34,524 nucleotides of DNA from the NCBI GenBank assembly GCA_937997635.1, contig CALLFA010000214.1:1-34524 (forward strand). The letters run 5' to 3'. Shown piece after piece: positions 1 to 9,563 of this stretch (within the stretch, counting starts at the first letter, position 1; the number at the start of each line of letters is the position of its first letter). This DNA comes from an uncultured Saprospiraceae bacterium (lineage in GTDB: Bacteria; Bacteroidota; Bacteroidia; Chitinophagales; Saprospiraceae). The notes under the pieces are model-generated. The model was not told the origin of the DNA, searched no databases, and worked only from the letters and a program-made list of their open reading frames with translations. Both the position numbers and the translations under genes were made by a program.

Positions 1-869
1 AAGGAAGAATCATCAGCAGGTCCATATGCACCAGGTGATGATGTGACCTATACAATTACAGTAACGAATCAAGGAACTATAGATGCAACATCATTTGAGT
101 TGACTGATTATATTCCTGCTGGTATGACATTAAGTGCTGCAGATGCCAATGGTTGGACAGGTCCTGATGCAGGTCCTGTAACAGTAGCTGGTGGCGCATT
201 AGCTGCTGGTGCAAGTACCGCAGTCGATATCGTATTGACAATTGATGACGATTTCATGGGTACATCTTTAGTGAACTTTGCAGAGATCAGTGATGATGCG
301 AATGCATTGGGTCAACCTGATGTAGATAGTACACCAGACGCGAATGATGCTAACGATGCTGGTGGAATGGTGAATTCTCCTGCGGATGATTTTCTAGATG
401 GTGACGGAAGTGGTGCACCTGGAAACGGTGTTGCTGCAACAGATGAAGATGATCACGATCCTGAAGACATTGTAGTTGGACAAATATTCGATTTAGCCTT
501 AGTTAAGGAAGAATCATCAGCAGGTCCATATGCAGCAGGTGATGATGTAACCTATACAATTACAGTAACGAATCAAGGAACTATAGATGCAACATCTTTT
601 GAGTTGACTGATTATATTCCTACTGGCATGACATTAAGTGCTGCAGATGCCAATGGCTGGGCAGGTCCTGCTGCAGGCCCTGTGACAGTAGCTGGTGGCC
701 CATTAGCTGCAGGTGCAAGTACAGCAGTCGATATCGTATTGACAATTGATGACGATTTCATGGGTACATCTTTAGTGAACTTTGCAGAGATCAGTGATGA
801 TGCGAATGCATTGGGTCAACCTGATGTAGATAGTACACCTGACGCAAATGATGCGAATGATGCAGGTGG
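1..869 (+). repeat. 504-bp near-identical tandem duplication of a DUF11 module
   Basis: Bases 1 to about 351 reappear from 505 onward at an offset of exactly 504 bp (168 codons). I count about 15 differences, mostly silent, and a run of more than 100 identical bases in the second half. The other modules of the same protein have diverged far more. This points to a recent in-frame duplication or to gene conversion. Confidence 0.85.
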
Positions 870-3800
870 TGCACCTGATACTCCATCTGATGATGTAGTT
901 GGTGGTGACGGTTCTGGAGCTCCTGGAGATACAGATCCTGCAACAGATGAGGATGATCACGATCCTGAGCAAATTGAAGTTAATCAGATTTATGATCTTG
1001 CTCTTATTAAAACAGAAACTTCGACTGGTCCTTATTTACCAGGTGAAGACGTGACGTATACGATTACAGTTTGTAACCAAGGTACATTAGATGCGAATAA
1101 TGTGATTGTAACGGATTATGTTCCTGCAGATATGACATTAAGTACATCTGATAATAATGGTTGGGCTGGTGCTGGTCCAGTAAATGCAGTTATACCATCT
1201 ATAGCTGCAGGTCTTTGTGAAACAATTGACATTGTTTTAACTATCGATCCTGCTTTTGCTGGAGGAGTCATAGTCAATTTTGCAGAAATCTCTGCAGACG
1301 ATGGTGATGATGTGGATAGTACACCAGATACTGATGATGGTAATGACCCAGGTGGAATAGTAAATTCTCCTACTGATGACATATTTAATGGTGATGGCAT
1401 ATTCGATGAAGATGATCATGATCCAGAAGATATCTTAGTTGAGATTTTTGATTTAGCACTTGTTAAAACGGTTAGTCCTAACACGCCAAGTCCATTTGAT
1501 GCTGGTGATGTTGTTACTTTTGACATAGAAGTCACAAACCAAGGTTCTACAAATGCATTTGCAATTGGTATTGTTGATTATATACCTGCAGGTCTGATAT
1601 TGATTGATAATAATTGGTCTATGAGTAACGGTAATGCCGTACTTAATAATCCAATTACATTCTTGGCGCCTGGATCTTCTACGACAAGAAGCATTACATT
1701 TTTAATTGATCCTGCTTTTATGGGAACTTCGATTATTAATAATGCTGAGATAAGTAGTGCTGATAACAATACGAATCCATTTGACACACCTCCGACGGAT
1801 GTTGATTCGACACCAGGAGATAATGCTACACCAGATGATCTAGCTAACAACGATGATACGATGGATACTATGGGTGGTGATGATCAAGATCCAGAAATGA
1901 TTGCTATAGGCCAAGTCTATGATTTAGCCTTGATAAAGCAAGAAACTTCAAGTGGGCCATACATGCCTGGCGACGATGTAGAATTCACGATTACTGTTTG
2001 TAATCAAGGAACTTTAGATGCTGCAAATATTGAAGTCACTGATTATATACCAGTAGGTATGACATTTGCGAGTAGCCCAGATTTTGCGGCAGCAGGTGCA
2101 AATGCAGTTGCAACAATCGCTTCTTTACCTGTATCAGCATGTGAAGACTTAGTTATTGTATTGACTATTGATCCTGATTTCCAAGGAACATCAATATCAA
2201 ATAATGCTGAAATTACAGCAGATGATGGTGATGATGTTGATAGTACGCCTGGTGACAATTCACAACCGAATGATTTTATGGATGATGATGACATGACAGA
2301 AACAGATGGTGGTGATGATGAAGATCCAGAATTGATTATGGTTGAACAAATGTATGACCTTGCGTTAATCAAGGAAGAATTATCTGCTGGACCTTATATT
2401 CCAGGTGATGATGTTACCTATACAATAACTGTTTGTAATCAAGGTTCGCTTGATGCAATGGGAGTTGAGGTTACAGACTACATTCCAGCTGAAATGACTT
2501 TAAGTTCTTCAGATAATAATGGATGGACTTCAGCAGGTGCGGTTGCAACAAATGTTATTCCATCAGTGGCAGTAGGAGCATGTGAGATGATTAATATAGT
2601 ATTAACGATAGATCCAGCATTTGCTGGAGGAGATATCATCAACTTTGCAGAAATCTCTGCTGATGATGGCGATGATCTTGATAGTACACCAGATAATACA
2701 AACGGCAACGATGCAGGTGGTAATCCAGAATCTCCTTCTGATGATGAGTTAGATGGTGATGGTACAGGTGCTCCTGGTGATTCAGTAGCAGGTACTGATG
2801 AAGATGATCATGATCCAGAATTGATTACTGTAGAAATCTTCGATTTAGCGCTTACCAAAACGCTAAGCCCTAACACTCCAGGGCCATCATTTGATCCAGG
2901 AGATGTTGTTACTTTTGATCTTACTGTAGAAAATCAAGGAACCATTAATGCATTTAATATTGATCTTGTAGATTATGTTCCTCAAGGACTGATTTTGGTT
3001 GACAATGCTTGGACGCTAGTTGGTGGTAATGCGGATTTAAATTCTCCGATTTCCTTCTTACAAGCTGGAGCTTCGACCACAGTGCAGATAACTTTCCTTG
3101 TCGATCCTGGATTTACAGGTGCATCAATTGTCAATGATTCAGAAATTTCTGCCGCTGACAATAATACGAACCCATTTGATACGCCTCCAACGGATGTGGA
3201 TTCTACTCCAGGAGATGATGCAACACCGATTGATCTTGCAGGTAACGATGATACCATGGATATGATGGGTGGTGATGATCAAGATCCAGAATTGATTATG
3301 ATTAATCAGATACAAGAAATGTTTGATTTAGCATTAATTAAAACAATTAATGCAGCTACACCAGGTCCATATTTCTCTGGTGATGTCGTGACATTTGATA
3401 TCATGGTAGTTAATCAAGGTAATGTAGATGCCTTCAATATTCAAGTAACCGATTATATCCCAGCAGGATTAACACTTGCTGATGCAAATTGGACTAATGT
3501 TGGAACTGATGCAGTCTTGTTAAATCCGATATCATTCTTAGCAGCTGGTGACAACACTGTTGTTACGATATCATTCCTAATTGATGCTTCGGCTGGAGGT
3601 GAATTCATCTTGAATGATTCTGAAATATCAGATGCTGATGATGATACAAATCCTTTTAATACTCCTCCAACGGATATTGATAGTACGCCTGATTCTACTA
3701 ACGGCAATGATGCCGGTGGTGCAGAAGGTACGCCATCTGATGATGTACTAACTGGTGACGGTACTGGTGTTCCAGGTGACATGAATCCTATCACGGATGA

Positions 3801-4731
3801 GGATGATCATGATCCAGAAGGCCTACAAGTATGTAAACCATCTAATGTTGGTTTGATTTTCGAAGGTAGTGCAAATAACTGCTTAGTTCCAGGTGAGACT
3901 ACAGTAAGAAATGCTATATCCGGTGGATTTACTGTTTCTCCAGGCGATGAATTAGTCTACATATTAGTTGAAAATGGTGACATTGTAGATGTGGCAATTG
4001 TTGCTGAATTTACAATTTCGGCTCCTGGTGATTACAGTATACACCCTGTCATATTTGATCCAGCTGAATGTGATGTTCCAACATTAGGGACAGTTGCAGA
4101 CATACTAGATAGTTGCACATGTTTTGATATTGATTTAGTAGGTGTACCAGCACCTGTTGAAACATGTTGTCCAGCTAATGCAGGTGGATTGGCAGATATT
4201 ATGGTTGATGGTTGTGCGGATACTGCTGATGGTAGTATGGCTTCAGTCTCAGCTGTATCAGTTGGTGCTAATATACCAGCAGGCTCTACAATACTATACA
4301 TATTAACTTCAAATGGAGTTATTGAAGCGACTAGCACCACACCATCATTTATGGTAGATATGTCAGGTGCATTTTCACTTCATACGTTGGTTTATAATCC
4401 AGCCGAATTTGATTTGAGTTTCATTACTGAAGGAACTACCGTTATTAATCAAGTGAATCAACAATTACTAAATCAAGACACTTGTGGTGACATTGACTTA
4501 AATGGTTCACCAATACAAGTAAATGATTGTAATATGGATTGTCCATTTGATTTAATATTACCGGTAACTATGCCAATATTGTTCGAAGCTGAAAATACAA
4601 TCACATCAGATGCCATAATAACATCTGGCCCGGTTGAATTTTCTGCAGGCTTTGAGATTACTTTAGAAGCAGGCTTTGAAGTAACTCTTGGTACTGAGTT
4701 TGAAGCATTTATTGAAGGCTGTATGAATTAG
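1..4731 (+). CDS. Giant secreted DUF11-repeat protein (3' part, start outside window)
   Basis: The frame is open from base 1, so this is the C-terminal 1576 residues of a longer protein; the first internal start-like codon (GTG at 43) is not the real start. It holds about eight modules (the first cut) that begin with a DLALxK motif near bases 481, 985, 1444, 1912, 2347, 2836 and 3319. Each has the DUF11-type core (GDxVTxTIxVxNQG ... DYIPAGxTL ... AGxS ... FAEIS) and then an Asp-rich linker (DSTPD, DEDDHDPE). Two Cys-containing modules follow (about 3826-4170 and 4171-4530). The C-terminus, from about 4540, resembles the 3-coathanger stack domain of Bacteroidota surface proteins (FSAGFEITLEAGFEV). 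DUF11 proteins are usually secreted or surface-exposed, often in adhesion or matrix roles; the role here is inferred. The acidic linkers may bind calcium. No classical T9SS type A tail is obvious. Confidence 0.88.
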   Translation, partial: KEESSAGPYAPGDDVTYTITVTNQGTIDATSFELTDYIPAGMTLSAADANGWTGPDAGPVTVAGGALAAGASTAVDIVLTIDDDFMGTSLVNFAEISDDANALGQPDVDSTPDANDANDAGGMVNSPADDFLDGDGSGAPGNGVAATDEDDHDPEDIVVGQIFDLALVKEESSAGPYAAGDDVTYTITVTNQGTIDATSFELTDYIPTGMTLSAADANGWAGPAAGPVTVAGGPLAAGASTAVDIVLTIDDDFMGTSLVNFAEISDDANALGQPDVDSTPDANDANDAGGAPDTPSDDVVGGDGSGAPGDTDPATDEDDHDPEQIEVNQIYDLALIKTETSTGPYLPGEDVTYTITVCNQGTLDANNVIVTDYVPADMTLSTSDNNGWAGAGPVNAVIPSIAAGLCETIDIVLTIDPAFAGGVIVNFAEISADDGDDVDSTPDTDDGNDPGGIVNSPTDDIFNGDGIFDEDDHDPEDILVEIFDLALVKTVSPNTPSPFDAGDVVTFDIEVTNQGSTNAFAIGIVDYIPAGLILIDNNWSMSNGNAVLNNPITFLAPGSSTTRSITFLIDPAFMGTSIINNAEISSADNNTNPFDTPPTDVDSTPGDNATPDDLANNDDTMDTMGGDDQDPEMIAIGQVYDLALIKQETSSGPYMPGDDVEFTITVCNQGTLDAANIEVTDYIPVGMTFASSPDFAAAGANAVATIASLPVSACEDLVIVLTIDPDFQGTSISNNAEITADDGDDVDSTPGDNSQPNDFMDDDDMTETDGGDDEDPELIMVEQMYDLALIKEELSAGPYIPGDDVTYTITVCNQGSLDAMGVEVTDYIPAEMTLSSSDNNGWTSAGAVATNVIPSVAVGACEMINIVLTIDPAFAGGDIINFAEISADDGDDLDSTPDNTNGNDAGGNPESPSDDELDGDGTGAPGDSVAGTDEDDHDPELITVEIFDLALTKTLSPNTPGPSFDPGDVVTFDLTVENQGTINAFNIDLVDYVPQGLILVDNAWTLVGGNADLNSPISFLQAGASTTVQITFLVDPGFTGASIVNDSEISAADNNTNPFDTPPTDVDSTPGDDATPIDLAGNDDTMDMMGGDDQDPELIMINQIQEMFDLALIKTINAATPGPYFSGDVVTFDIMVVNQGNVDAFNIQVTDYIPAGLTLADANWTNVGTDAVLLNPISFLAAGDNTVVTISFLIDASAGGEFILNDSEISDADDDTNPFNTPPTDIDSTPDSTNGNDAGGAEGTPSDDVLTGDGTGVPGDMNPITDEDDHDPEGLQVCKPSNVGLIFEGSANNCLVPGETTVRNAISGGFTVSPGDELVYILVENGDIVDVAIVAEFTISAPGDYSIHPVIFDPAECDVPTLGTVADILDSCTCFDIDLVGVPAPVETCCPANAGGLADIMVDGCADTADGSMASVSAVSVGANIPAGSTILYILTSNGVIEATSTTPSFMVDMSGAFSLHTLVYNPAEFDLSFITEGTTVINQVNQQLLNQDTCGDIDLNGSPIQVNDCNMDCPFDLILPVTMPILFEAENTITSDAIITSGPVEFSAGFEITLEAGFEVTLGTEFEAFIEGCMN

Positions 4732-4774
4732 ATTAGAGTGAGATAGAATCTCAGATTTTTAAAATAACTGTGTT

Positions 4775-4812
4775 AAAGGTCCAGAAGGTTAATTTCTTCT
4801 GGACCTTTTTTT
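4775..4812 (+). terminator. Rho-independent terminator after the DUF11 gene
   Basis: A perfect 13-bp stem, AAAGGTCCAGAAG (4775-4787) pairing with CTTCTGGACCTTT (4796-4808), has an 8-nt AT-rich loop and runs into a T tract ending at 4812. It lies 44 bp after the stop codon. Confidence 0.93.
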
Positions 4813-4855
4813 ATGATTGATAATCCTGTTGTATTTTTATATTAAAATCTTTCTT

Positions 4856-5443
4856 ATGAAATCATCAGTATTGTTTTTCATTCTGTCAATGTTGACCTTA
4901 ACAATGTCTTGCAATAATCAATCAACTGCTACAGTATCCGGAAGTCTAGATCTGCAAGGATTTACACATATAGACATACCTGGCTCCAATGTTCAATTAT
5001 TCACAAAGGAAGACCAAACAGGAAAAATGCTTGAACAAGGCTTTATCCAAAATGGACAGAAGAATGGCTCATGGACACTATTTCATGACAATGAAAGCAT
5101 ACAAAGCATAACAAATTATATCAATGGTATATTGAATGGATCATATCTGGAATTCAACAATAGAGGCCAATTGGTGAAACGAATAGAATATCTCAATAAT
5201 CAATTTCACGGCTTATACGGTGAATATAAATATGGTAGGCCGTTGAAAGAAATAACATATGACAATGGTATTCAGCAAGGTCCATTCAGGATTTGGAATG
5301 ATATGGGGAAGCTAACTCAAAAAGGACAAAACAAGAACGGGAAATTAGACGGAACACTCCAATATTTCAATGATGACGAACAACTGATCATGCAATATGA
5401 ATATAAAGATGGAGAAGTTGAAAGCGGAGGAATGGTCAATTAG
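4856..5443 (+). CDS. MORN-repeat (YwqK-like) lipoprotein
   Basis: The protein has 195 residues. I chose ATG 4856 over the upstream TTG at 4817 because it starts a clean lipoprotein signal: a Lys, a hydrophobic stretch, then the lipobox LTMSC with Cys about residue 19. From about residue 60 it contains five or six copies of a 20-24 residue pattern (NGxxxGxxxxFxxxGxLxxxxxYxNG), typical of MORN/YwqK proteins. The YwqK family is often labelled 'toxin-antitoxin antitoxin', but here there is no partner and a plain membrane-anchored lipoprotein is the safer reading. It follows the terminator by 44 bp, so it has its own promoter. Function unknown. Confidence 0.85.
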   Translation: MKSSVLFFILSMLTLTMSCNNQSTATVSGSLDLQGFTHIDIPGSNVQLFTKEDQTGKMLEQGFIQNGQKNGSWTLFHDNESIQSITNYINGILNGSYLEFNNRGQLVKRIEYLNNQFHGLYGEYKYGRPLKEITYDNGIQQGPFRIWNDMGKLTQKGQNKNGKLDGTLQYFNDDEQLIMQYEYKDGEVESGGMVN

Positions 5444-5686
5444 GGCGTCCGTAAGCTCATTTGTCAGACTCCTTTGAATTACTTGGTTGAGATCAAATTA
5501 AAAGACTTTCTGAATGAGTAATGCTGCTTTGAATTAACGAATTACATGTGAAGTACATATGAGTCATCACCAAAGAGTAACCCACCAGTGCAAGACGTAA
5601 ACATGACCAAACAAAACATATATATTGCTTTTCTGTATATATATAGAAATATTTAATACATTAGTATTCAAATAAAAACTACATTA
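5444..5686. other. Intergenic region before the helicase-like operon
   Basis: These 243 bp have no ORF of note. The last 70 bases are very AT-rich, with a TATATATA run at about 5636-5644, and probably carry the promoter of the four-gene operon. I cannot place a clear TAnnTTTG box. Confidence 0.4.
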
Positions 5687-7996
5687 ATGAATATTGTGTT
5701 AAAACACCCTGCTATTCATGACTTATTACAATCTGGTAAAGAAGAAAAGTCTTTATCATTTTCACATAAAACGACATTACTTGAAACATTTAAAGGCTTG
5801 ATTTCAGAGGCAGTTGCAACCAATAAAACTGTAGTCGTATCGTCTAATCATGCCAAAGATCTAAAAGAACTTTTTGAGTATACCCGCTCCTATTACCAGC
5901 TTGCAATGCACGTAGACGGGGAGTTTGTCAGTACAGAGTCTATTTATCAATGGAGATTGGCATTAAAGAAAAAGAGTAATATTCAAAACAGATTAGTATG
6001 GAATGGAGTCAGAAGAAACATCGCTAGCATTGAGTCAGAAATAGACTCTTATTTTACACAAACGTATCATAAGAATCTTTCAAATTTGAAGGTAGATACA
6101 ACTCAAAACGAATTTGACTTGTATATGCCAATTTTAGAATACTGTCTTCCCTCCCATTTATTTAATGGTACTGAAATAGAATTTCATGATTTAAAAAGAT
6201 TGGTTAGCAAGTTTGCTCATTCTTATAATACAGAGTATAAATTACTTGATCAAGTTGCTCATTTTAGTGACTTCATGACCGATGTAAATGAATCAGAAAA
6301 TATTCCCCTAGACTCGCTAGCCCAAAGGTCAAGTGAACTGACTATACTATTTCTTAATAATATCAATAGTTATAAATCAAAATGGCAAACACAATTAAAA
6401 TCTCAAGAAAAAATTGCCATGAGTCAATTGAGAAGTCTAAATCTCATTAATGAGAAACTCACTTCACTTAATCTTGAATTAAGCAACTCTTCTTCTTTTA
6501 TAGAAAGATTAACCTCAAATTTTCAGACTAAAACACAGCAAGAAAACTTTAAGTATTCGATAGAATTGGAATTTGATGAATGGTTAGAAGCGTTTTCAAG
6601 GGAGTTACCCAAAATTCACGCAGAATATTCTCTAGCTGAGGAAAGTACGATTGAACCCAATATCCTCATACTTAAAAAACGATTACAGTCATACATTAAT
6701 GAGGTTAGAAAACAAAAACAGTTTGAAGGTCAGCAACAATTTAATCAACTTAATGCTCAAAACTGTCCAAAAATTTTCAAAGATATTCTAGATGAACTAA
6801 AGGACTTTTATGCTGAATTAGCTAAACATAACTTATTGGATGCAATAGGTAAAGACAAGTCTTTTAATCTTCACAGTAGTTATCAATATCTGTTGAAAGT
6901 CAAAGCCATGTTGGATTCTTTGGTATTGATGAATAAGGCCTACCCTACATATGTGCAATGGAAGAAAGAATTGAATGGGCTCAATAAATTAGAAAAGCTG
7001 ATCATCAGCACATTCGTCGATCAATTCGCAGATAACCTAAATTGGTCAGCTATATTTGAGGAATACTATTCCAAAATCTTGCGGTCTATTGCAATTCCTG
7101 ACATGGATATCAATGTACTCCTGTCTAAGTATACATCATTAACGCAAAATGAAAACGCTATCCAAAAAGACAGTTTAAATAATATTCAAAAGTTTGATAT
7201 TAGACAACATATTGAATCCCTAAAAACGACAAATTCAAAATTATTCAAAGAATTGTTTCAAAAAAAGTATAAAGAAAATTCTATTTCTATATACACACTT
7301 TTTGATCAAATGAATGAGCTACTGCCTTTATGTTTTGTAAGAAAAGAAATACTAGGACAGTCTACAAATTCAAATTGGGACATTCACATTCACTTAGATG
7401 TTATTGGTAGAGATGAGGTCGCAAAGGATCTGCCAGTGCGAGGAGATGAGTTTGTCCATCTTCAATATAAAACTGCTGCGGCAGATATTCAGTTTGATAG
7501 CAAAACGTATCTCAAACATCCTAAAGTACAAACAGATGAAAATCAATTAAATTTCTGTAGAACATTATCACAAAAATTGTCTCTATATCAAAATAGAATT
7601 CAGATTTTCAATTGTGGAGAAATGTTTATTGTTAGCTTTTTAGATAAGCTTTTAAATGTTCAAATGTTAGAAACAAATGAGCATTTGACTTTTAAAGAAT
7701 TTATTATAGACAACGATCTCAATTATTCTTTGGAAGATATATTTTTTAAAAGAGAGTCTAAAATTCACGTTTTGACTCAAGATGGTGTTTTAAATCCCTA
7801 TGATTCATCTTCACTAGATTGGCAAATGCATCTGATACAATTGATGAAAAGAGCAAGAATGAATATTCAATCTGTGAGTCTTGCTGAGTTAATGGAAAGT
7901 AATTATACGTCTATTCTGTTAAAAAAATCAGACGACAGTATTTCGGACTTAGACACGCAGAAAACTCAAATGCTCACTGCTTCTACAGTTGAATGA
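5687..7996 (+). CDS. Large protein resembling a catalytically dead SF1 (AAA_11/12-type) helicase
   Basis: The protein has 769 residues, is mostly helical and has no signal peptide. Residues about 27-65 (KTTLLETFKGLISEAVATNK, then TVVVSS and LKELF) align by eye with the Walker A region of large DUF4011/DUF3320-type SF1 helicases, where the family has GPPGTGKS followed by LIAxAxxxGKxVLFVSEK. Here the glycines are gone and only K-T remains. A long helical insertion follows. A segment at about 540-580 (LLPLCFVRKEILG, then WDIHIHLDVIGRDE) resembles the PCFLMSP and FDVVIFDEASQ (Walker B) region, again degenerate. The C-terminus (LTQDGVLNPYDSSSLDWQ) resembles the small nuclease-like domain that ends such helicases. 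The family is usually well over 1000 residues. This is inference; it may instead be an unknown family. Its stop overlaps the next start (ATGA). Confidence 0.45.
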   Translation: MNIVLKHPAIHDLLQSGKEEKSLSFSHKTTLLETFKGLISEAVATNKTVVVSSNHAKDLKELFEYTRSYYQLAMHVDGEFVSTESIYQWRLALKKKSNIQNRLVWNGVRRNIASIESEIDSYFTQTYHKNLSNLKVDTTQNEFDLYMPILEYCLPSHLFNGTEIEFHDLKRLVSKFAHSYNTEYKLLDQVAHFSDFMTDVNESENIPLDSLAQRSSELTILFLNNINSYKSKWQTQLKSQEKIAMSQLRSLNLINEKLTSLNLELSNSSSFIERLTSNFQTKTQQENFKYSIELEFDEWLEAFSRELPKIHAEYSLAEESTIEPNILILKKRLQSYINEVRKQKQFEGQQQFNQLNAQNCPKIFKDILDELKDFYAELAKHNLLDAIGKDKSFNLHSSYQYLLKVKAMLDSLVLMNKAYPTYVQWKKELNGLNKLEKLIISTFVDQFADNLNWSAIFEEYYSKILRSIAIPDMDINVLLSKYTSLTQNENAIQKDSLNNIQKFDIRQHIESLKTTNSKLFKELFQKKYKENSISIYTLFDQMNELLPLCFVRKEILGQSTNSNWDIHIHLDVIGRDEVAKDLPVRGDEFVHLQYKTAAADIQFDSKTYLKHPKVQTDENQLNFCRTLSQKLSLYQNRIQIFNCGEMFIVSFLDKLLNVQMLETNEHLTFKEFIIDNDLNYSLEDIFFKRESKIHVLTQDGVLNPYDSSSLDWQMHLIQLMKRARMNIQSVSLAELMESNYTSILLKKSDDSISDLDTQKTQMLTASTVE

Positions 7997-8445
7997 AGCC
8001 ACTACAACTTGATCTGTTGCGCCTGAGGGATCGTATCATTGTCAAAGACGATAATGGCACAAAAAAAATCATCGATCCCGTCAGGAAAAGATTAATTGTA
8101 CTTACACCAGAAGAATATGTAAGACAACTGATATTACATTACTTAATAGAAGAAAAACAGTGCTCGAAAACAAGAATTTTGGTCGAAAAGGAGATCAAAC
8201 TGGGTGATATAAAAAAGCGCTTTGATGTTGTTGTTCTAGATGAAAATCAAGATCCTTATCTCTTAATAGAATGCAAACGACACAACAAAAAATTGAATCA
8301 AGCTACCTTTGATCAAATATCTAGATATAATCTCGAATTGAAGGCTCCCTACCTTTTGATCAGCAATGGATTAGAAAATTATCTGGCCTATGTTGACTTT
8401 GAGACCCAAAAATTCAATTTTTTGGACAAGATTCCTCACCTTTAA
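7993..8445 (+). CDS. HsdR N-terminal-like PD-(D/E)XK domain protein
   Basis: This 150-residue stand-alone domain matches the type I restriction HsdR N-terminal family (HSDR_N_2). It has the usual lead (PEEYVRQLILHYLI) and a nuclease-fold core with the acidic residue in KRFDVVV and the ECKRH motif near residue 93. That leaves the D...E-x-K catalytic set apparently intact, unlike its upstream neighbour. Small proteins of this kind are common in Bacteroidota without methylase or specificity subunits, and none is nearby here. It overlaps the upstream gene by 4 nt (ATGA), so it is probably translationally coupled to it. A DNA-processing role is an inference from the fold. Confidence 0.85.
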   Translation: MKPLQLDLLRLRDRIIVKDDNGTKKIIDPVRKRLIVLTPEEYVRQLILHYLIEEKQCSKTRILVEKEIKLGDIKKRFDVVVLDENQDPYLLIECKRHNKKLNQATFDQISRYNLELKAPYLLISNGLENYLAYVDFETQKFNFLDKIPHL

Positions 8446-8458
8446 GCAAAACTGACTT

Positions 8459-8788
8459 ATGGAAAAAGAGCTCAATTGGAATGCAAATGAGTTTATCACC
8501 TTTTTACTTCTTCATGCCTCACATGCAGATTTGGAATTTACTGATGATGAGAAGGAATCAATCATGGAACGTGTTTCTCCAGATGTCTTTGAGCAGATTT
8601 ATGCTTCTTATGAAGAAATGGGTGAATTTGAAATACTGCAAACGATTTTAGATTACAAAGGACTTTACTACCCAACGATAGATAGGAAAAATGAATTGTT
8701 AGATTTGGTTAAGAAACAATTTCAAGCCGATGGAGTTGTGTCAAGTCTGGAAAAGAGTTTAATGTTATTTTTAGAAAAATTACTTTGA
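8459..8788 (+). CDS. Small TerB-like helical protein
   Basis: The protein has 109 residues, is acidic, soluble and predicted all-helical. An ASHADLEFTDDEKE motif lies near the start and QADGVVSSLEKSLM near the end. This spacing of two 'aDG/aDl...E' acidic helices is like TerB/DjlA-type domains, but the match is weak. The gene sits 13 bp after the HsdR-N gene and 1 bp before the SDR gene, so it is in the operon. A clear paralog, broken by a frameshift, lies at 21087-21418. Function unknown. Confidence 0.75.
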   Translation: MEKELNWNANEFITFLLLHASHADLEFTDDEKESIMERVSPDVFEQIYASYEEMGEFEILQTILDYKGLYYPTIDRKNELLDLVKKQFQADGVVSSLEKSLMLFLEKLL

Positions 8789-8789
8789 T

Positions 8790-9563
8790 TTGGATTTAGC
8801 GATAAAAGAAAAATTGTTTGTGGTCACAGGTTCAACTAGCGGATTTGGACGAGCCATAGCAAGTGTATTGTTGTCAGAAGGTGCCAATGTCATATTAAAT
8901 GCAAGAGGAGAAGAAAATTTGAAAGCTTTTCAAAGTGATTTTCCAAATAAAGCAGAAATATTAGTTGGTGACATTACTTCAGATGCGACAATAAGTGAAT
9001 TAATAAGAAAGATTGGACAAAGGCAGCTCAGTGGTATATTAATTAATGCAGGTGGACCGCCAGCTTCTTCTTTTTTAGCCACGGAAATGCAGGAATGGGA
9101 TCAAGCATATCAATCTGTTTTGCGATGGAAAGTGAAGTTGACAAAAGCAGTTTTACCACTCATGCAGAATAACAACTATGGACGAATAGTCTATATAGAA
9201 AGTGCATCTGTGAAGCAACCAATTGAAAATCTTGTGCTTAGTAATTCTCTCCGATTAGCTGTCGTTGGCTTTGTCAAAACCCTATCACAAGAAATCGCAA
9301 GAGAAGGCATTACCCTGAATGTGGTGGCACCTGGATATCACAATACGTCTGCCATGCAACGGTTATTTCAAAAGAAAAGTGACCTCTCTGGATTAAGCAT
9401 CGCTCAAGCAAAAGAAGTCTATGAAAAACAAACGATGGTCGGCAATTTAGGTGAAGCAGATGATCTAGCAACATTAGCAGTATGGCTACTCTCCCCTGTT
9501 TCTAAATATGTCACTGGTCAAACCATTACCATAGACGGGGGACTAGTAAGCAATACTTTATAA
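8790..9563 (+). CDS. Short-chain dehydrogenase/reductase with altered active site
   Basis: The protein has 257 residues. The Rossmann nucleotide-binding motif TGSTSGFG is at residues 13-20, then the NAGG turn and the IARE..TLNVVAPGY core typical of 3-oxoacyl-ACP-reductase-like SDRs. The usual YxxxK is not there: aligning ESASVKQPIENLVLSNSLRL to the classical pattern puts Ser at the Tyr site and Arg at the Lys site. The protein may bind NAD(P) without the standard catalysis, or belong to a divergent subfamily. The start is TTG at 8790, one base after the previous stop; no ATG or GTG fits before the glycine motif. Its last 6 bp overlap the convergent prmC gene. Confidence 0.88.
   Translation: MDLAIKEKLFVVTGSTSGFGRAIASVLLSEGANVILNARGEENLKAFQSDFPNKAEILVGDITSDATISELIRKIGQRQLSGILINAGGPPASSFLATEMQEWDQAYQSVLRWKVKLTKAVLPLMQNNNYGRIVYIESASVKQPIENLVLSNSLRLAVVGFVKTLSQEIAREGITLNVVAPGYHNTSAMQRLFQKKSDLSGLSIAQAKEVYEKQTMVGNLGEADDLATLAVWLLSPVSKYVTGQTITIDGGLVSNTL

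Noticed and set aside
772..4340. Many minus-strand ORFs within the DUF11 gene
   Set aside because: They follow the module periodicity of the plus-strand gene and have no domain features.
4856..5443. Antitoxin role for the MORN/YwqK lipoprotein
   Set aside because: The name is inherited from a family label; it has a lipoprotein signal and no toxin neighbour.
7993..8445. Remnant of a type I restriction system
   Set aside because: The domain is intact as a small protein and no hsdM or hsdS sequence is near; it is a known stand-alone form in Bacteroidota.
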